DNA from: DASWRT01 sp036403035
Lineage (GTDB): Bacteria; Pseudomonadota; Alphaproteobacteria; ATCC43930; CGMCC-115725
DNA: 28,324 bases
Direction: 5' to 3'
Assembly (NCBI GenBank): GCA_036403035.1
Contig: DASWRT010000009.1
Location: 1 to 28,324 of the forward strand
Shown: positions 1-7,165 of the stretch, piece by piece
Numbering within the stretch: position 1 is the stretch's first letter
Layout: each line of letters begins with the position of its first letter
Program-made: the position numbers and the translations under genes
Notes under the pieces: generated by a model
Told to the model about the DNA's origin: nothing
The model's database searches: none
The model's input: only the letters and a program-made list of their open reading frames with translations

Positions 1-133
1 AAACGGTCCCGAGCGCCCAGTGACCAAGCCCGGGCATGCTCCGGTGCCCCCGCCAGAAAACGACCATCAGCACCGCGAGCGTCAACGAAACCAGGGTATG
101 CACGACCAAGAGCGTGCGTACGTCGATGCTCAT
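1..133 (-). CDS. Partial membrane-anchored protein, probably sensor/diguanylate cyclase N-terminus
   Basis: Only the first 44 codons are in the window; the rest lies beyond the left edge. The reading starts MSIDVRTLL and continues into one hydrophobic segment (about residues 8-26) followed by FWRGHRSMPGLGHWALG. A short N-terminal tail, a membrane helix and then a 'PGLGxWALG' stretch is the usual start of alphaproteobacterial membrane-bound GGDEF or GGDEF-EAL proteins, so a cyclic-di-GMP enzyme is my best guess. No catalytic domain is visible, so this is inference from the N-terminus alone. It could be another membrane sensor. A short palindrome (157-173) lies just upstream of the start. Confidence 0.5.
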   Translation of the reverse strand, partial: MSIDVRTLLVVHTLVSLTLAVLMVVFWRGHRSMPGLGHWALGTV

Positions 134-610
134 GCCGCTACGTCTATCCGACGCCGCTTAAGGCACTCTTAAGGGCGAGTTTTGAAATTCTATTCAAGCG
201 GCGGCCAAACCTGCGCAAGAGAATGCGCCTCGTGCCGGCATATGATCGCCGTTCCGACCGGAGCCCCAGCGCCGTCAGCAGAGCCGCATCATCGCCCGGC
301 GCGATCAACGCTCCCATTCTCCAGGGGCAATCCCCTACTTCTGAACGACCAAACACCTTGCGCACCGCCCGCGCGTCGCGCACCCTTAGGCACAACCTTG
401 CGACTGCCGCGACGGTGCTCGATCATCGCTGGCATCGGCCGTCCCGTCCGCCGCACCGCGGCGTCGAGCTTCCGGACGGACCATCTCCATTATGACGAAC
501 CGTGCGGCGCGGCCGCCGGGTGCGGCATGCCTTGCACCAACGGCCTCGGTCCTTCCGGTGCCGCGCGGGCTTGACCAACAAACGACCCAGGACCGGAGGA
601 GGATCGGCGC
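134..610. other. Intergenic region without convincing genes
   Basis: This 477-base stretch separates the divergent partial gene (start at 133) from the SBP56 gene (start at 611). Short open frames exist on both strands, but their translations are Arg/Pro/Ala-rich, as random GC-rich DNA gives, and none has a good ribosome-binding site. A self-complementary pair CTTAAG-gcact-CTTAAG sits at 157-173, placed where an operator or promoter element for the leftward gene could be. I see no convincing -35/-10 pair for the rightward gene. Confidence 0.5.
595..602 (+). promoter_or_regulatory. Ribosome-binding site of SBP56 gene
   Basis: GGAGGAGG lies 8 bases before the ATG at 611. It is a near-perfect Shine-Dalgarno sequence and fixes the start of the selenium-binding-protein gene. 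Confidence 0.8.
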
Positions 611-2008
611 ATGGCTTCTACCTGGACACCGGACCCGAGTTTCTACCCCTCGCCCCGCATGGCGATGAAGGCGCCGGCGGAGCGGCTCGCCTATGTCGCG
701 AGCTTCGATCCCACGCGCGCCGTGCCGGACGCGATCTCCGTCGTCGACGTCGACAAGGCGTCGCCGACCTATTCGCAGATCGTCGGCACGGTGGCGATGC
801 CGAACGCCGGGGACGAGCTGCACCATTTCGGCTGGAACGCGTGCTCGTCCTGCCTCTGCCCGAACGCGCCGCACCCGCATGTCGAGCGGCGGTATCTGGT
901 CGTGCCGGGCCTGCGCTCCTCGCGCATCCACATCATCGACACCAAGCCCGACCCGAGAAATCCGAAGATCGTCAAGGTGGTCGAGCCGAACGAGGTGGCG
1001 GAGCGGGCCGGCTACACGCGGCCGCACACGGTGCATTGCGGGCCCGAGGGTATCTATGTCGCCGCGCTCGGCAACGCGGAGGGTCAGGCGCCGGGCGGCA
1101 TCTTCCTGATGGACCATGAGACGTTCGAGGTGCGCGGGCGCTGGGAGATCGACCGCGGCCCGCAGCAGCTCGCCTACGACGCGTGGTGGCATCTCGGCTA
1201 CGACACGCTGATCACCAGCGAATGGGGCGCGCCGCCGTCGTTCGAGAACGGGCTGATCCCGGAGATGCTGCTCGGCAGCAAGTACGGCCGCAAGCTGCAT
1301 TTCTGGGACCTGCACAAGCGCCGGCACCTTCAGGAGATCGATTTCGGCGAGGAGTACCAGCTCGTCTTCGAGCTGCGCCCGGCGCACGATCCGACCAAGG
1401 CGTACGGCTTCGTCAACGCCGTCCTCAGCCTCAAGGATCTCTCCTCCTCGATCTGGATGTGGCACCGCGACGGCGCGAAGTGGGCGGTGCGGAAGGTGAT
1501 CGAGATCCCGGCGGAGCCGGCCGACCCGGACCTGCTGCCGCCGGTTCTCAAGGATTTCAAGGCCGTGCCGCCGCTCGTCACCGACATCGATCTGTCGATG
1601 GACGACCGGTTCCTCTACGTCGCCTGCTGGGGCACCGGCGACCTGCTCCAGTACGACGTGTCGGACCCGGCGTCGCCGAAGCAGACGGGCAAGGTCCGGA
1701 TCGGCGGCATCGTCTCGCAGGCGACGCACCCCAAGGCGAAGAACGGCAAGCTCACCGGCGGCCCGCAGATGGTGGAGATCAGCCGCGACGGTCGGCGCGT
1801 CTACTTCACCAACTCGCTCTACGGCGCGATCGACGAGCAGTTCTACCCCGCCGGCCTCGAAGGCTGGATGGTCAAGCTCGACGCCGGGCCGGAGGGCGGG
1901 ATCGCGTTCGATCCGGACTTCTTCGTCGAATGGCCGAAGAGCCACCGGCCGCATCAGGTCCGGCTGGAGGGCGGCGACTGCTCGTCGGATTCGTACTGCT
2001 ATCCGTGA
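611..2008 (+). CDS. Selenium-binding protein SBP56 family / methanethiol oxidase
   Basis: A 465-residue protein, full length for the SBP56 (SELENBP1/MtoX) family of beta-propeller proteins. In characterised members these oxidise methanethiol to formaldehyde, hydrogen sulfide and hydrogen peroxide in a copper-dependent way. Visible family marks are the cysteine cluster GWNACSSCLCPNAPH (Cys78, Cys81, Cys83), PHTVHCGPEGIY, TSEWGAPPSFENG, SHRPHQVRLEGGDCSSDSYCYP at the C-terminus, and many conserved His. No signal peptide is evident; some bacterial MtoX enzymes have one, so this copy may be cytoplasmic. The start is set by a GGAGGAGG site 8 bases upstream. The next gene encodes a membrane protein rather than the SCO1/MauG-type partners found beside mtoX in some methylotrophs, so the methanethiol oxidase role is inferred from family only. 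Confidence 0.93.
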   Translation: MASTWTPDPSFYPSPRMAMKAPAERLAYVASFDPTRAVPDAISVVDVDKASPTYSQIVGTVAMPNAGDELHHFGWNACSSCLCPNAPHPHVERRYLVVPGLRSSRIHIIDTKPDPRNPKIVKVVEPNEVAERAGYTRPHTVHCGPEGIYVAALGNAEGQAPGGIFLMDHETFEVRGRWEIDRGPQQLAYDAWWHLGYDTLITSEWGAPPSFENGLIPEMLLGSKYGRKLHFWDLHKRRHLQEIDFGEEYQLVFELRPAHDPTKAYGFVNAVLSLKDLSSSIWMWHRDGAKWAVRKVIEIPAEPADPDLLPPVLKDFKAVPPLVTDIDLSMDDRFLYVACWGTGDLLQYDVSDPASPKQTGKVRIGGIVSQATHPKAKNGKLTGGPQMVEISRDGRRVYFTNSLYGAIDEQFYPAGLEGWMVKLDAGPEGGIAFDPDFFVEWPKSHRPHQVRLEGGDCSSDSYCYP

Positions 2009-2067
2009 GCCGGGAGGGCGGCGCGGGTTGTGATCGAGGTCGGAGGCGGTGTGAGCCGATCGTGCGT

Positions 2068-2174
2068 GGGTTGCCCCCACCCCGTCCCTCCCCCGCAGGC
2101 GGGGGAGGGTGTTAAGAGGTGGCCGATGCTCTCCCTCCCTCGCGTGCGGGGGAGGGGCGGGGTGGGGGCAACCC
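2068..2174. repeat. GC-rich composite palindrome (REP-like element)
   Basis: Two 27-base arms (2068-2094 and 2148-2174) are inverted repeats with one mismatch; each holds a CCCCACCCC core next to CCCTCCCCC. Inside, each half folds again: CCCTCCCCCGC pairs with GCGGGGGAGGG near 2086-2109, and a related stem lies near 2131-2155. The element fills the gap between the SBP56 gene and the downstream membrane-protein gene. Related single-unit versions occur at 17526-17568 and, degenerate, at 24750-24773. This is how dispersed REP-type intergenic repeats look. It may also act as a transcription-damping or mRNA-stabilising hairpin. Confidence 0.75.
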
Positions 2175-2196
2175 GCGCGAGGCCGGTACAGGCGCG

Positions 2197-2829
2197 ATGA
2201 CCGCCGCCGCCGCAACGGCGTGGCCGTGGCTGGTGCTTGCTGGGCTCGGCATGTTCCATGGGCTCAACCCGGCGATGGGGTGGCTGTTCGCGGCCGGGCT
2301 GGGCATGCACCGGCGCAGCCGCCGGGTCGTGCTCGTCTCGGTGATGCCGATCGCGCTGGGGCACGCGCTGTCGGTCGCGATCGTCGCTGCGGCGGTGATC
2401 GCCCTCGGCGTCGCGGTCGATCCGCGCGCGGTGCGGATCGCCGCCGGCGCGGTCCTGATCGCCTGGGCGGTCTATCACTGGACCTACGGCCACCGGCACC
2501 GCGTCCGCGTCGGCATGACGACCGGCCTGATCGGGCTCGCGGTCTGGTCGTTCCTGATGGCGACGGCGCACGGCGCGGGGCTGATGCTGATCCCGGCGCT
2601 GATGCCGCTGTGCGGCGGCGGCATGCCGACGCTCGGCGCGGGATCGCTGTGGATCTCACTGGCCGCGGTCGGCGTGCACACGCTGGCGACGCTGCTCGTG
2701 ACCGGCGCGATCGCGCTCGTCGTGCATGACTGGCTCGGGCTGGCGTTCCTGCGCCGCGGCTGGATCAATTTCGACATGCTGTGGACCGGCATGCTGACGG
2801 CAACAGGCGTGCTGCTGATGTTCCTTTAG
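2197..2829 (+). CDS. Polytopic inner-membrane protein, unknown function
   Basis: From the ATG at 2197 this encodes 210 residues with about six hydrophobic helices and short loops. The open frame extends upstream to an ATG at 2119, but that part reads through the GC-rich palindrome and gives low-complexity residues, so I prefer 2197. Notable polar residues inside helices are HGLNPAMGW near the N-terminus, GHALS, and TAHGAG. Helix-embedded His of this kind recalls UreH/RcnA-type metal transporters, but no diagnostic motif is complete. It lies between the SBP56 and phospholipase D genes on the same strand, 4 bases before the longest possible start of the latter, so co-transcription is likely. 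No function is assigned. Confidence 0.75.
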   Translation: MTAAAATAWPWLVLAGLGMFHGLNPAMGWLFAAGLGMHRRSRRVVLVSVMPIALGHALSVAIVAAAVIALGVAVDPRAVRIAAGAVLIAWAVYHWTYGHRHRVRVGMTTGLIGLAVWSFLMATAHGAGLMLIPALMPLCGGGMPTLGAGSLWISLAAVGVHTLATLLVTGAIALVVHDWLGLAFLRRGWINFDMLWTGMLTATGVLLMFL

Positions 2830-2916
2830 GGCATGGCAGCGGCAGCGCTGCGAAACCCGGCCGGCATCGGACTGTTGATACCGAGGTGGTGCCGAAACTT
2901 TAGGCTGGGAGAGCCG

Positions 2917-4503
2917 GTGGATACGTCCCGAAAAGCGACCGTGGCGGAGGCGATCGACGGTGCCGCCGCCGCAGCCGCCACCGAAGACAACCCGCGATCG
3001 CTGCTGCTGCGCCCCGGCGAGACGTGCTGGCGCACGGCGCGGGCGGACCGGCTCGCGCTGATCGTCGACGCGGCGGAGTATTTCGCGGTGGTGAAGGCGG
3101 CGGTGCTGAAGGCGCGGCGCAGCATCATGCTGATCGCCTGGGATTTCGACATCCGCATCCAGCTCGACCCGGACGGCAAGGTCGCGGCCGGCCCGGCGGC
3201 GGAGGGGGAAGCGCCGCCGGACAAGCTCGGGGAGTTCATCCGCTGGATCGCGCGCACGCGGCCGGACCTCAGGATCTACATCCTGAAATGGAACCTCGAC
3301 GTGCTGAAGAGCCTGCTGCGCGGCCCGGCCTCGCTGCTGGTGTTCGACTGGACGACGCCGTCGCGCGTCCGGATCGAGCTGGACGGGCGGCATCCGCCGG
3401 GCGCCTGCCACCACCAGAAGATCATCGTGATCGACGACGCGATAGCGTTCTGCGGCGGCATCGACATGACGCTCGACCGCTGGGACACCCGCGCCCACAA
3501 GGACGACGACCCGCACCGGCAGCGGCCGGACGGCAGCCGCTACGGCGCGTGGCACGACGCGACGACGGCGGTCGACGGCGAGGCGGCGCGGGCACTCGGC
3601 GAGCTCGCGCGGATGCGCTGGAAGTTCGCCACGGGCGAGCAGCTTCCGCCGCCGCCCGACGCGCATCCGGAAAGCGATCCCTGGCCCGACCGGCTGAAAC
3701 CGTCGATCCGCGACGTCGAGATCGCGATCGCGCGCACCGCGCCGAAGTTCGAGGAGCAGCCGCAGACGCGCGAGATCGAGGCGCTGTATCTCGCCGCGAT
3801 CGGCGCGGCGCGGCGGACAATCTATCTGGAGAGCCAGTATTTCGCGTCGCGCCGCATCGCCGAGGCGATCGTCCGCCGGCTCAAAGAGGAGGACGGGCCG
3901 GAGATCGTCGTCGTCAACCCGCTGAGCGCCGAGGGGTGGCTCGAAGAGGAGGCGATGGGCTCGGCGCGGGCGCTGCTGCTCAACATGATCCGCGAGGCCG
4001 ACCGACATCGCCGGTTCGCGATCTACACGCCCCAGACGGCGGGCGGCGAGCCGATCTATGTCCACGCCAAGGTGATGGTGATCGACGACCGGCTGCTGCG
4101 GGTCGGGTCGAGCAACCTCAACAACCGCTCGCTCGGCTTCGACACGGAGTGCGACCTCGCGCTCGACGCGGCGGCGCAGGGCGACGGGCGCGCGGCGGAA
4201 CTGGCGCGGACGATCGCCGGCTTCCGCGACGATCTGCTGGCGGAGCATCTCGGCGTCCGGCCGGAGGAGGTCGCGGCGGCGCTCGACGCGACCGCGGGTT
4301 CGCTGATCGGCGCGATCGAGCGGCTGCGGCGGCCGGAGGGACGGACGCTGGTCCCCTTCGTGGTGCCGCACGTCGACGACGCCGAGGATTATCTGGCCGA
4401 GCACGAACTGCTCGACCCGGAGCGTCCGGAGAGCCTCTGGCACAGGCTGCACGCCAAGGCGCACTACGCCGCCCATGCGATGGGATTGCCGTACCGGCGG
4501 TGA
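2917..4503 (+). CDS. Phospholipase D / cardiolipin synthase family protein
   Basis: Two HKD catalytic motifs are present: HHQKIIVIDD (about 3409-3438) and HAKVMVIDD (about 4063-4089). Each is followed by the expected Gly/Ser-Asn context (FCGGIDMT and VGSSNLNNRS). This is the two-domain PLD arrangement that uses a phospho-histidine intermediate to hydrolyse phospholipids or transfer phosphatidyl groups. Length from this start is 528 residues. I chose the GTG at 2917 because GGGAG stands 5 bases before it. An in-frame ATG at 2833 would add 28 unconvincing residues. There is no signal peptide, and no transmembrane helices at the N-terminus as in ClsA. The C-terminal part (LVPFVVPHVDDAEDYLAEHELLDPE) is typical of the long alphaproteobacterial PLD-like subgroup. 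The substrate is unknown. Confidence 0.9.
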   Translation: MDTSRKATVAEAIDGAAAAAATEDNPRSLLLRPGETCWRTARADRLALIVDAAEYFAVVKAAVLKARRSIMLIAWDFDIRIQLDPDGKVAAGPAAEGEAPPDKLGEFIRWIARTRPDLRIYILKWNLDVLKSLLRGPASLLVFDWTTPSRVRIELDGRHPPGACHHQKIIVIDDAIAFCGGIDMTLDRWDTRAHKDDDPHRQRPDGSRYGAWHDATTAVDGEAARALGELARMRWKFATGEQLPPPPDAHPESDPWPDRLKPSIRDVEIAIARTAPKFEEQPQTREIEALYLAAIGAARRTIYLESQYFASRRIAEAIVRRLKEEDGPEIVVVNPLSAEGWLEEEAMGSARALLLNMIREADRHRRFAIYTPQTAGGEPIYVHAKVMVIDDRLLRVGSSNLNNRSLGFDTECDLALDAAAQGDGRAAELARTIAGFRDDLLAEHLGVRPEEVAAALDATAGSLIGAIERLRRPEGRTLVPFVVPHVDDAEDYLAEHELLDPERPESLWHRLHAKAHYAAHAMGLPYRR

Positions 4504-4573
4504 CGGACCAGGCCACTCGATCCGCTACAGCGGCCGCGGTTCGGCTATGCTGCCCGTCGCAACGATAGGCGGG

Positions 4574-4580
4574 AAGGAGG
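4574..4580 (+). promoter_or_regulatory. Strong ribosome-binding site of alpha/beta hydrolase
   Basis: AAGGAGG about 7 bases before the ATG at 4588 is a near-consensus Shine-Dalgarno sequence and decides the start of the hydrolase. Confidence 0.75.
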
Positions 4581-4587
4581 AAGCGCC

Positions 4588-5472
4588 ATGCCGCACGCCA
4601 CGACGGAAGACGGAGTCCGGCTGTATTTTGAGGAAACGGGAACCGGGACGCCGGTGATCTTCGTGCATGAGTTCGCCGGCGACTTCCGGAGCTGGGAGCC
4701 GCAGATGCGGCATTTCGGCCAGCGCTATCGCTGCATCGCCTTCAACGCCCGGGGCTATCCGCCCTCCGACGCGCCGGAGAGCCCGGCGGCCTATTCCCAG
4801 GACCGCGCCGCCGACGATATCAGGTCGGTGCTCGACCATCTCGGCGTCGAGCGGGCGCATGTCGTCGGCCTGTCGATGGGCGGGTTCGCCACGCTGCATT
4901 TCGGGTTCCGGCATCCCTCGCGCGCCCGGTCGCTCTGCGTCGCGGGCTGCGGGTACGGCGCGGAACCGGATCAGCGCGACCGCTTCCGCGCCGAGGCGGA
5001 GGCGACCGCCGCCTTCATCATGTCGGCGGGCATGACCGGCTTCGCCGAGAAATACGCGCACGGCCCGACGCGCGTGCAGTTCGAGAACAAGGACCCGCGC
5101 GGCTTCGCCGAGTTCAAGCGGATGCTCGCCGAACACTCCGCGCTGGGATCGGCGAACACGCAGCTCGGCGTCCAGCGGGAGCGGCCCTCGCTCTACGACC
5201 TCGTCGAGGACATGCGGCGTCTGGCGGTGCCGACGCTGATTCTCCACGGCGACGAGGACTGGCCGTGCCTGTCGCCCGGACTCCTGATGAAGCGGAACAT
5301 CCCGTCGGCGGCGCTGGCGGTCATGCCCAATTGCGGGCATGGCATAAACTTGGAGGCGCCGGACCTGTTCAACCGCCTCATCGGCGACTTCCTGGCGCAG
5401 GTCGACGCGGGGCGCTGGCCGACGCGCGACCCGCGCGCCGTCAGTCCGTCGATCACGGGGATGGAAAGCTGA
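4588..5472 (+). CDS. Alpha/beta-fold hydrolase
   Basis: A 294-residue alpha/beta hydrolase with a complete triad. The nucleophile is Ser96 in GLSMGG, the acid is Asp222 or Asp224 in HGDEDWPC, and the base is His251 in NCGHGINLEAP. The oxyanion-hole region is the IFVHEFAGDFRSW stretch near residue 25, where HGxxG is replaced by HEFAG. This variant is common in 3-oxoadipate enol-lactonase-like and haloperoxidase-like esterases. The protein is cytoplasmic, with no signal peptide. It follows the PLD gene by 84 bases on the same strand and may be co-transcribed. Substrate cannot be told from sequence. Confidence 0.9.
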   Translation: MPHATTEDGVRLYFEETGTGTPVIFVHEFAGDFRSWEPQMRHFGQRYRCIAFNARGYPPSDAPESPAAYSQDRAADDIRSVLDHLGVERAHVVGLSMGGFATLHFGFRHPSRARSLCVAGCGYGAEPDQRDRFRAEAEATAAFIMSAGMTGFAEKYAHGPTRVQFENKDPRGFAEFKRMLAEHSALGSANTQLGVQRERPSLYDLVEDMRRLAVPTLILHGDEDWPCLSPGLLMKRNIPSAALAVMPNCGHGINLEAPDLFNRLIGDFLAQVDAGRWPTRDPRAVSPSITGMES

Positions 5473-5509
5473 GCGGAACATTCCGCATCGCCGAAGTAAA
5501 ACGAGAGTA

Positions 5510-5739
5510 GGAGATCGGGGGGATGATTGGAGATCGGGGGGATAAGAGGAGAAAGAAAAATCACGCTTTAACGCGAAGGACGCCACGGCTTTGCGAAGGA
5601 CGCAAAGGGAATAACTGCGCGCCTTTGGCGCGCGTAAAAAACTTAACCTTCGCGCCCTTTGCGAAGCCGTGGCGTCCTTCGCGTTAAAGCTTTCTATTTT
5701 CAATATCTCCCCGATCCCCAACCAATCCCCCCGATCTCC
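5510..5739. repeat. 230-bp imperfect palindromic element
   Basis: The two halves are inverted repeats over most of their length. The ends carry GGAGATCGGGGGGAT on the left and its complement on the right. The inner arms carry TTTAACGCGAAGGACGCCAC and its complement, followed by CTTTGCGAAGG/CCTTTGCG-like steps. At the centre is a perfect small hairpin GCGCGCC-TTT-GGCGCGC (5617-5633). The segment is less GC-rich than its surroundings and codes for nothing convincing. It looks like a REPIN/MITE-type non-autonomous repeat in the gap after the hydrolase gene. No transposase is nearby. Confidence 0.7.
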
Positions 5740-5914
5740 GATTCAGGTTTGTTCAGGCTTACCAACGGCCGACCGTTGGGATCATACATGCTCGTCGACC
5801 ATAGCCGCCGCTGTGGCGAAGCGGCAACCTCCCCGGCCGGCTGCGGCCGGCTCCGCCCAGTCGGCGCTTTACCGAAAGCCGCAGCTCGATCAGGTCGACA
5901 TTGCCTGCAGGGTG
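5740..5914. other. Intergenic remainder with two short hairpins
   Basis: Together with the palindrome before it, this makes 442 bases (5473-5914) without a gene. It contains a perfect 7-bp inverted repeat CCAACGG-ccga-CCGTTGG (5762-5779) and GCCGGC-tgcg-GCCGGC (5836-5851). Neither is followed by a T-run on either strand, so neither is a clear intrinsic terminator. They sit between the convergent ends of the hydrolase gene (plus) and the dapA-like gene (minus). Confidence 0.4.
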
Positions 5915-6852
5915 CTACGAGATCGCCGTGCCGTGCTTACCGTGGGCGGCGGTGCGTCGGGCCGCCGTCATGAGGCGGTCGAGTTCTCCGGCAAGTCTGG
6001 GGCTGACTCCGGTCATCGGCAGGCGCAGTTCGGGCGACGCGATGAGAGCAAGTCGCCACAGCCAATGCTTGATAGGGGCCGGATTGGGTTCCGCGAACAG
6101 CAGGCGGACGAGATCGACGAGGTGGTTCCAGCCGGCGCGCGCCTCAGCGAGCCGTCCCGCAAGGACGGCGTCGCGTATGGCCGCGAAGGCGGCGGGATCG
6201 ATGTGCGCGGCCGCGATGACGCCGCCGTCGGCGCCTTGCGCGAGCGCCCCATAGAACAGCGCGTCCTCGCCGGTCAGGACGGTAAAGCCCGGCTTGCGGC
6301 GGCGGATCAGATCGAAGCTTTGCACGCCGTCGGCGCAGCAATCCTTGACGCCGGCGATGGTCGGCAGATCGGCGAGACGGAGCAGCGTCTCGTTGTGGAG
6401 ATTGACGCCGGTGCGGTAGGGAATGTTGTAGATCAGGATCGGCCGATCGGTCTCGCCGGCGAGCGCCGCGAAATGCCGATACAGGCCCTCCTGCGACGGT
6501 CGCGAATAATATGGGCAGGCGATGAGATAGCCCGCGATCGGCCAGCGCGCCGTCGCCGCGAGGCGTCCGGCGAGCTTGCGGGTGTCGCTGCCGCAGAGGC
6601 CAAGAAATAGCGGCTTGCGCCGCTCGACGATTTCGGCGGCGACGGCGACGACGCGCTCCGTCTCGGTGTCGTCGAGCACCAGCCCCTCGCCCTTGTGGTG
6701 GCCGCGAGAATGAAGCCGTCGATCGGCTCCTTCGCATAATGGGCAGCCAAGCGCGCCAGCGACGCCTCGTCGAGCGCTCCGTCGGCAAAGGGCGTGACGA
6801 GCGGCAGCCAGAGTCCGGCGAGCGGCGCCGATAACAATGATGTCTTGTCCAT
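5915..6852 (-). pseudogene. DapA-family lyase/aldolase gene, frameshifted
   Basis: Joined across one frame change, this gives about 311 residues of the dihydrodipicolinate synthase/N-acetylneuraminate lyase family. The N-terminus (from ATG 6852, GGAG upstream) reads MDKTSLLSAPLAGLWLPLVT and runs to ...GFILAATT. The expected continuation GEGLVLDDTE is in another frame, because two extra bases (or one missing) fall at about 6692-6693. The rest is intact: Tyr141 in LIYNIPYRTG and the Schiff-base Lys169 in IAGVKDCC (joined numbering), 28 residues apart as in E. coli DapA (Tyr133/Lys161). The break lies within TTGE, the active-site threonine motif. It may be a young pseudogene, a sequencing error or, less likely, a recoding site. 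The absence of other lesions argues for a recent or artefactual event. Whether it makes DapA or another aldolase is unknown. Confidence 0.8.
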
Positions 6853-6900
6853 ATCCTGCTCCTCGGTTGACGGCCTGACCGGCGCGGAGCAAGGGCGGAC

Positions 6901-6932
6901 AATAAAAAAGCCCCGTCCGAACCGGCGGGGCC
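6901..6932 (-). terminator. Intrinsic terminator in leader of dapA-like gene
   Basis: On the minus strand GCCCCG pairs with CGGGGC, extended by CCG/CGG with one bulge, and is followed at once by TTTTTT. This is a textbook Rho-independent terminator. It lies upstream of the dapA-like start (6852) rather than after a gene, 23 bases past the stop of a short leader ORF, so it would stop transcription before the structural gene. Confidence 0.75.
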
Positions 6933-6956
6933 ATTGGCGATCCATGCGTCGTAATT

Positions 6957-7028
6957 TCAGCGCAAGCGGCATCTCCCGGCCCCGATGGGGCCGTCTTTTC
7001 GCGACTTGGCGGAGATAAAGCGGCGCAT
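6957..7028 (-). CDS. Putative 23-residue leader peptide
   Basis: A short ORF begins MRRFISAKSRKDGP and ends in TGA at 6957. It is basic (six or seven Arg, two Lys). Its ATG lies about where transcription would start from the promoter at 7035-7063, so it may be leaderless; no Shine-Dalgarno is possible. Codons for Gly-Pro-Ile-Gly-Ala form a perfect hairpin (6978-6992) whose 3' arm can alternatively pair with the 5' arm of the terminator at 6901-6932. That arrangement is what transcription attenuation uses. No run of one amino-acid codon is obvious, so the sensed signal is unknown, and translation is unproven. Confidence 0.4.
   Translation of the reverse strand: MRRFISAKSRKDGPIGAGRCRLR
6978..6992 (-). 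promoter_or_regulatory. Candidate anti-terminator/pause hairpin in leader
   Basis: GGCCCC-ATC-GGGGCC is a perfect 6-bp stem on the minus strand. The 3' arm GGGGCC is also complementary to GGCCCC, the 5' side of the terminator stem at 6927-6932, so the two structures exclude each other. Confidence 0.5.
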
Positions 7029-7034
7029 GGGCGA

Positions 7035-7063
7035 ATTGTCGGGGACGATGACGCGGATGTCAA
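7035..7063 (-). promoter_or_regulatory. Sigma70-type promoter of dapA-like leader
   Basis: On the minus strand TTGACA (7058-7063) is separated by exactly 17 bases from GACAAT (7035-7040). The -35 is perfect and the -10 matches the consensus at four of six positions, including the key second A and final T. It is the best promoter match seen in the window and lies between the glycosyltransferase stop (7166) and the leader ORF. Confidence 0.7.
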
Positions 7064-7165
7064 CCGACGGTTGCGGGTGGCTGTCGGCAAGGCTCGGCGA
7101 CGACCTGAGAGCACGACGCAAGACGAGTTGGCGGCGCGCGCCGATGAAACGGTCCGGCGCCGTGG

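Noticed and set aside
144..395. 83-residue minus-strand ORF near the left edge
   Set aside because: No ribosome-binding site, no recognisable pattern and a composition like random GC-rich DNA.
2119..2196. Upstream extension of the small membrane protein to ATG 2119
   Set aside because: The extra 26 residues are encoded inside the palindromic repeat and are Gly/Arg/Pro low complexity.
386..2215. 609-residue minus-strand open frame antisense to the SBP56 gene
   Set aside because: Arg/His/Asp-rich low-complexity translation produced by GC-rich codon bias on the opposite strand; the plus-strand frame is a clear known family.
2656..4476. 606-residue minus-strand open frame antisense to the PLD gene
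   Set aside because: Shadow of the PLD gene; no recognisable domain and Arg/Val-rich composition.
5510..5739. Intrinsic terminator for the alpha/beta hydrolase
   Set aside because: The structure is far longer than a terminator stem and the A-rich patch at its centre is not placed as a T-run after a stem.
6433..6972. Separate 179-residue gene covering the dapA-like N-terminus
   Set aside because: Beyond about 6692 the frame turns into out-of-frame Arg/Ser-rich sequence; it is the upstream part of the frameshifted gene.
6978..7000. Plus-strand terminator GGCCCC-GAT-GGGGCC followed by GTCTTTT
   Set aside because: No plus-strand gene ends here and the T-run is interrupted; the hairpin makes better sense in the minus-strand leader.
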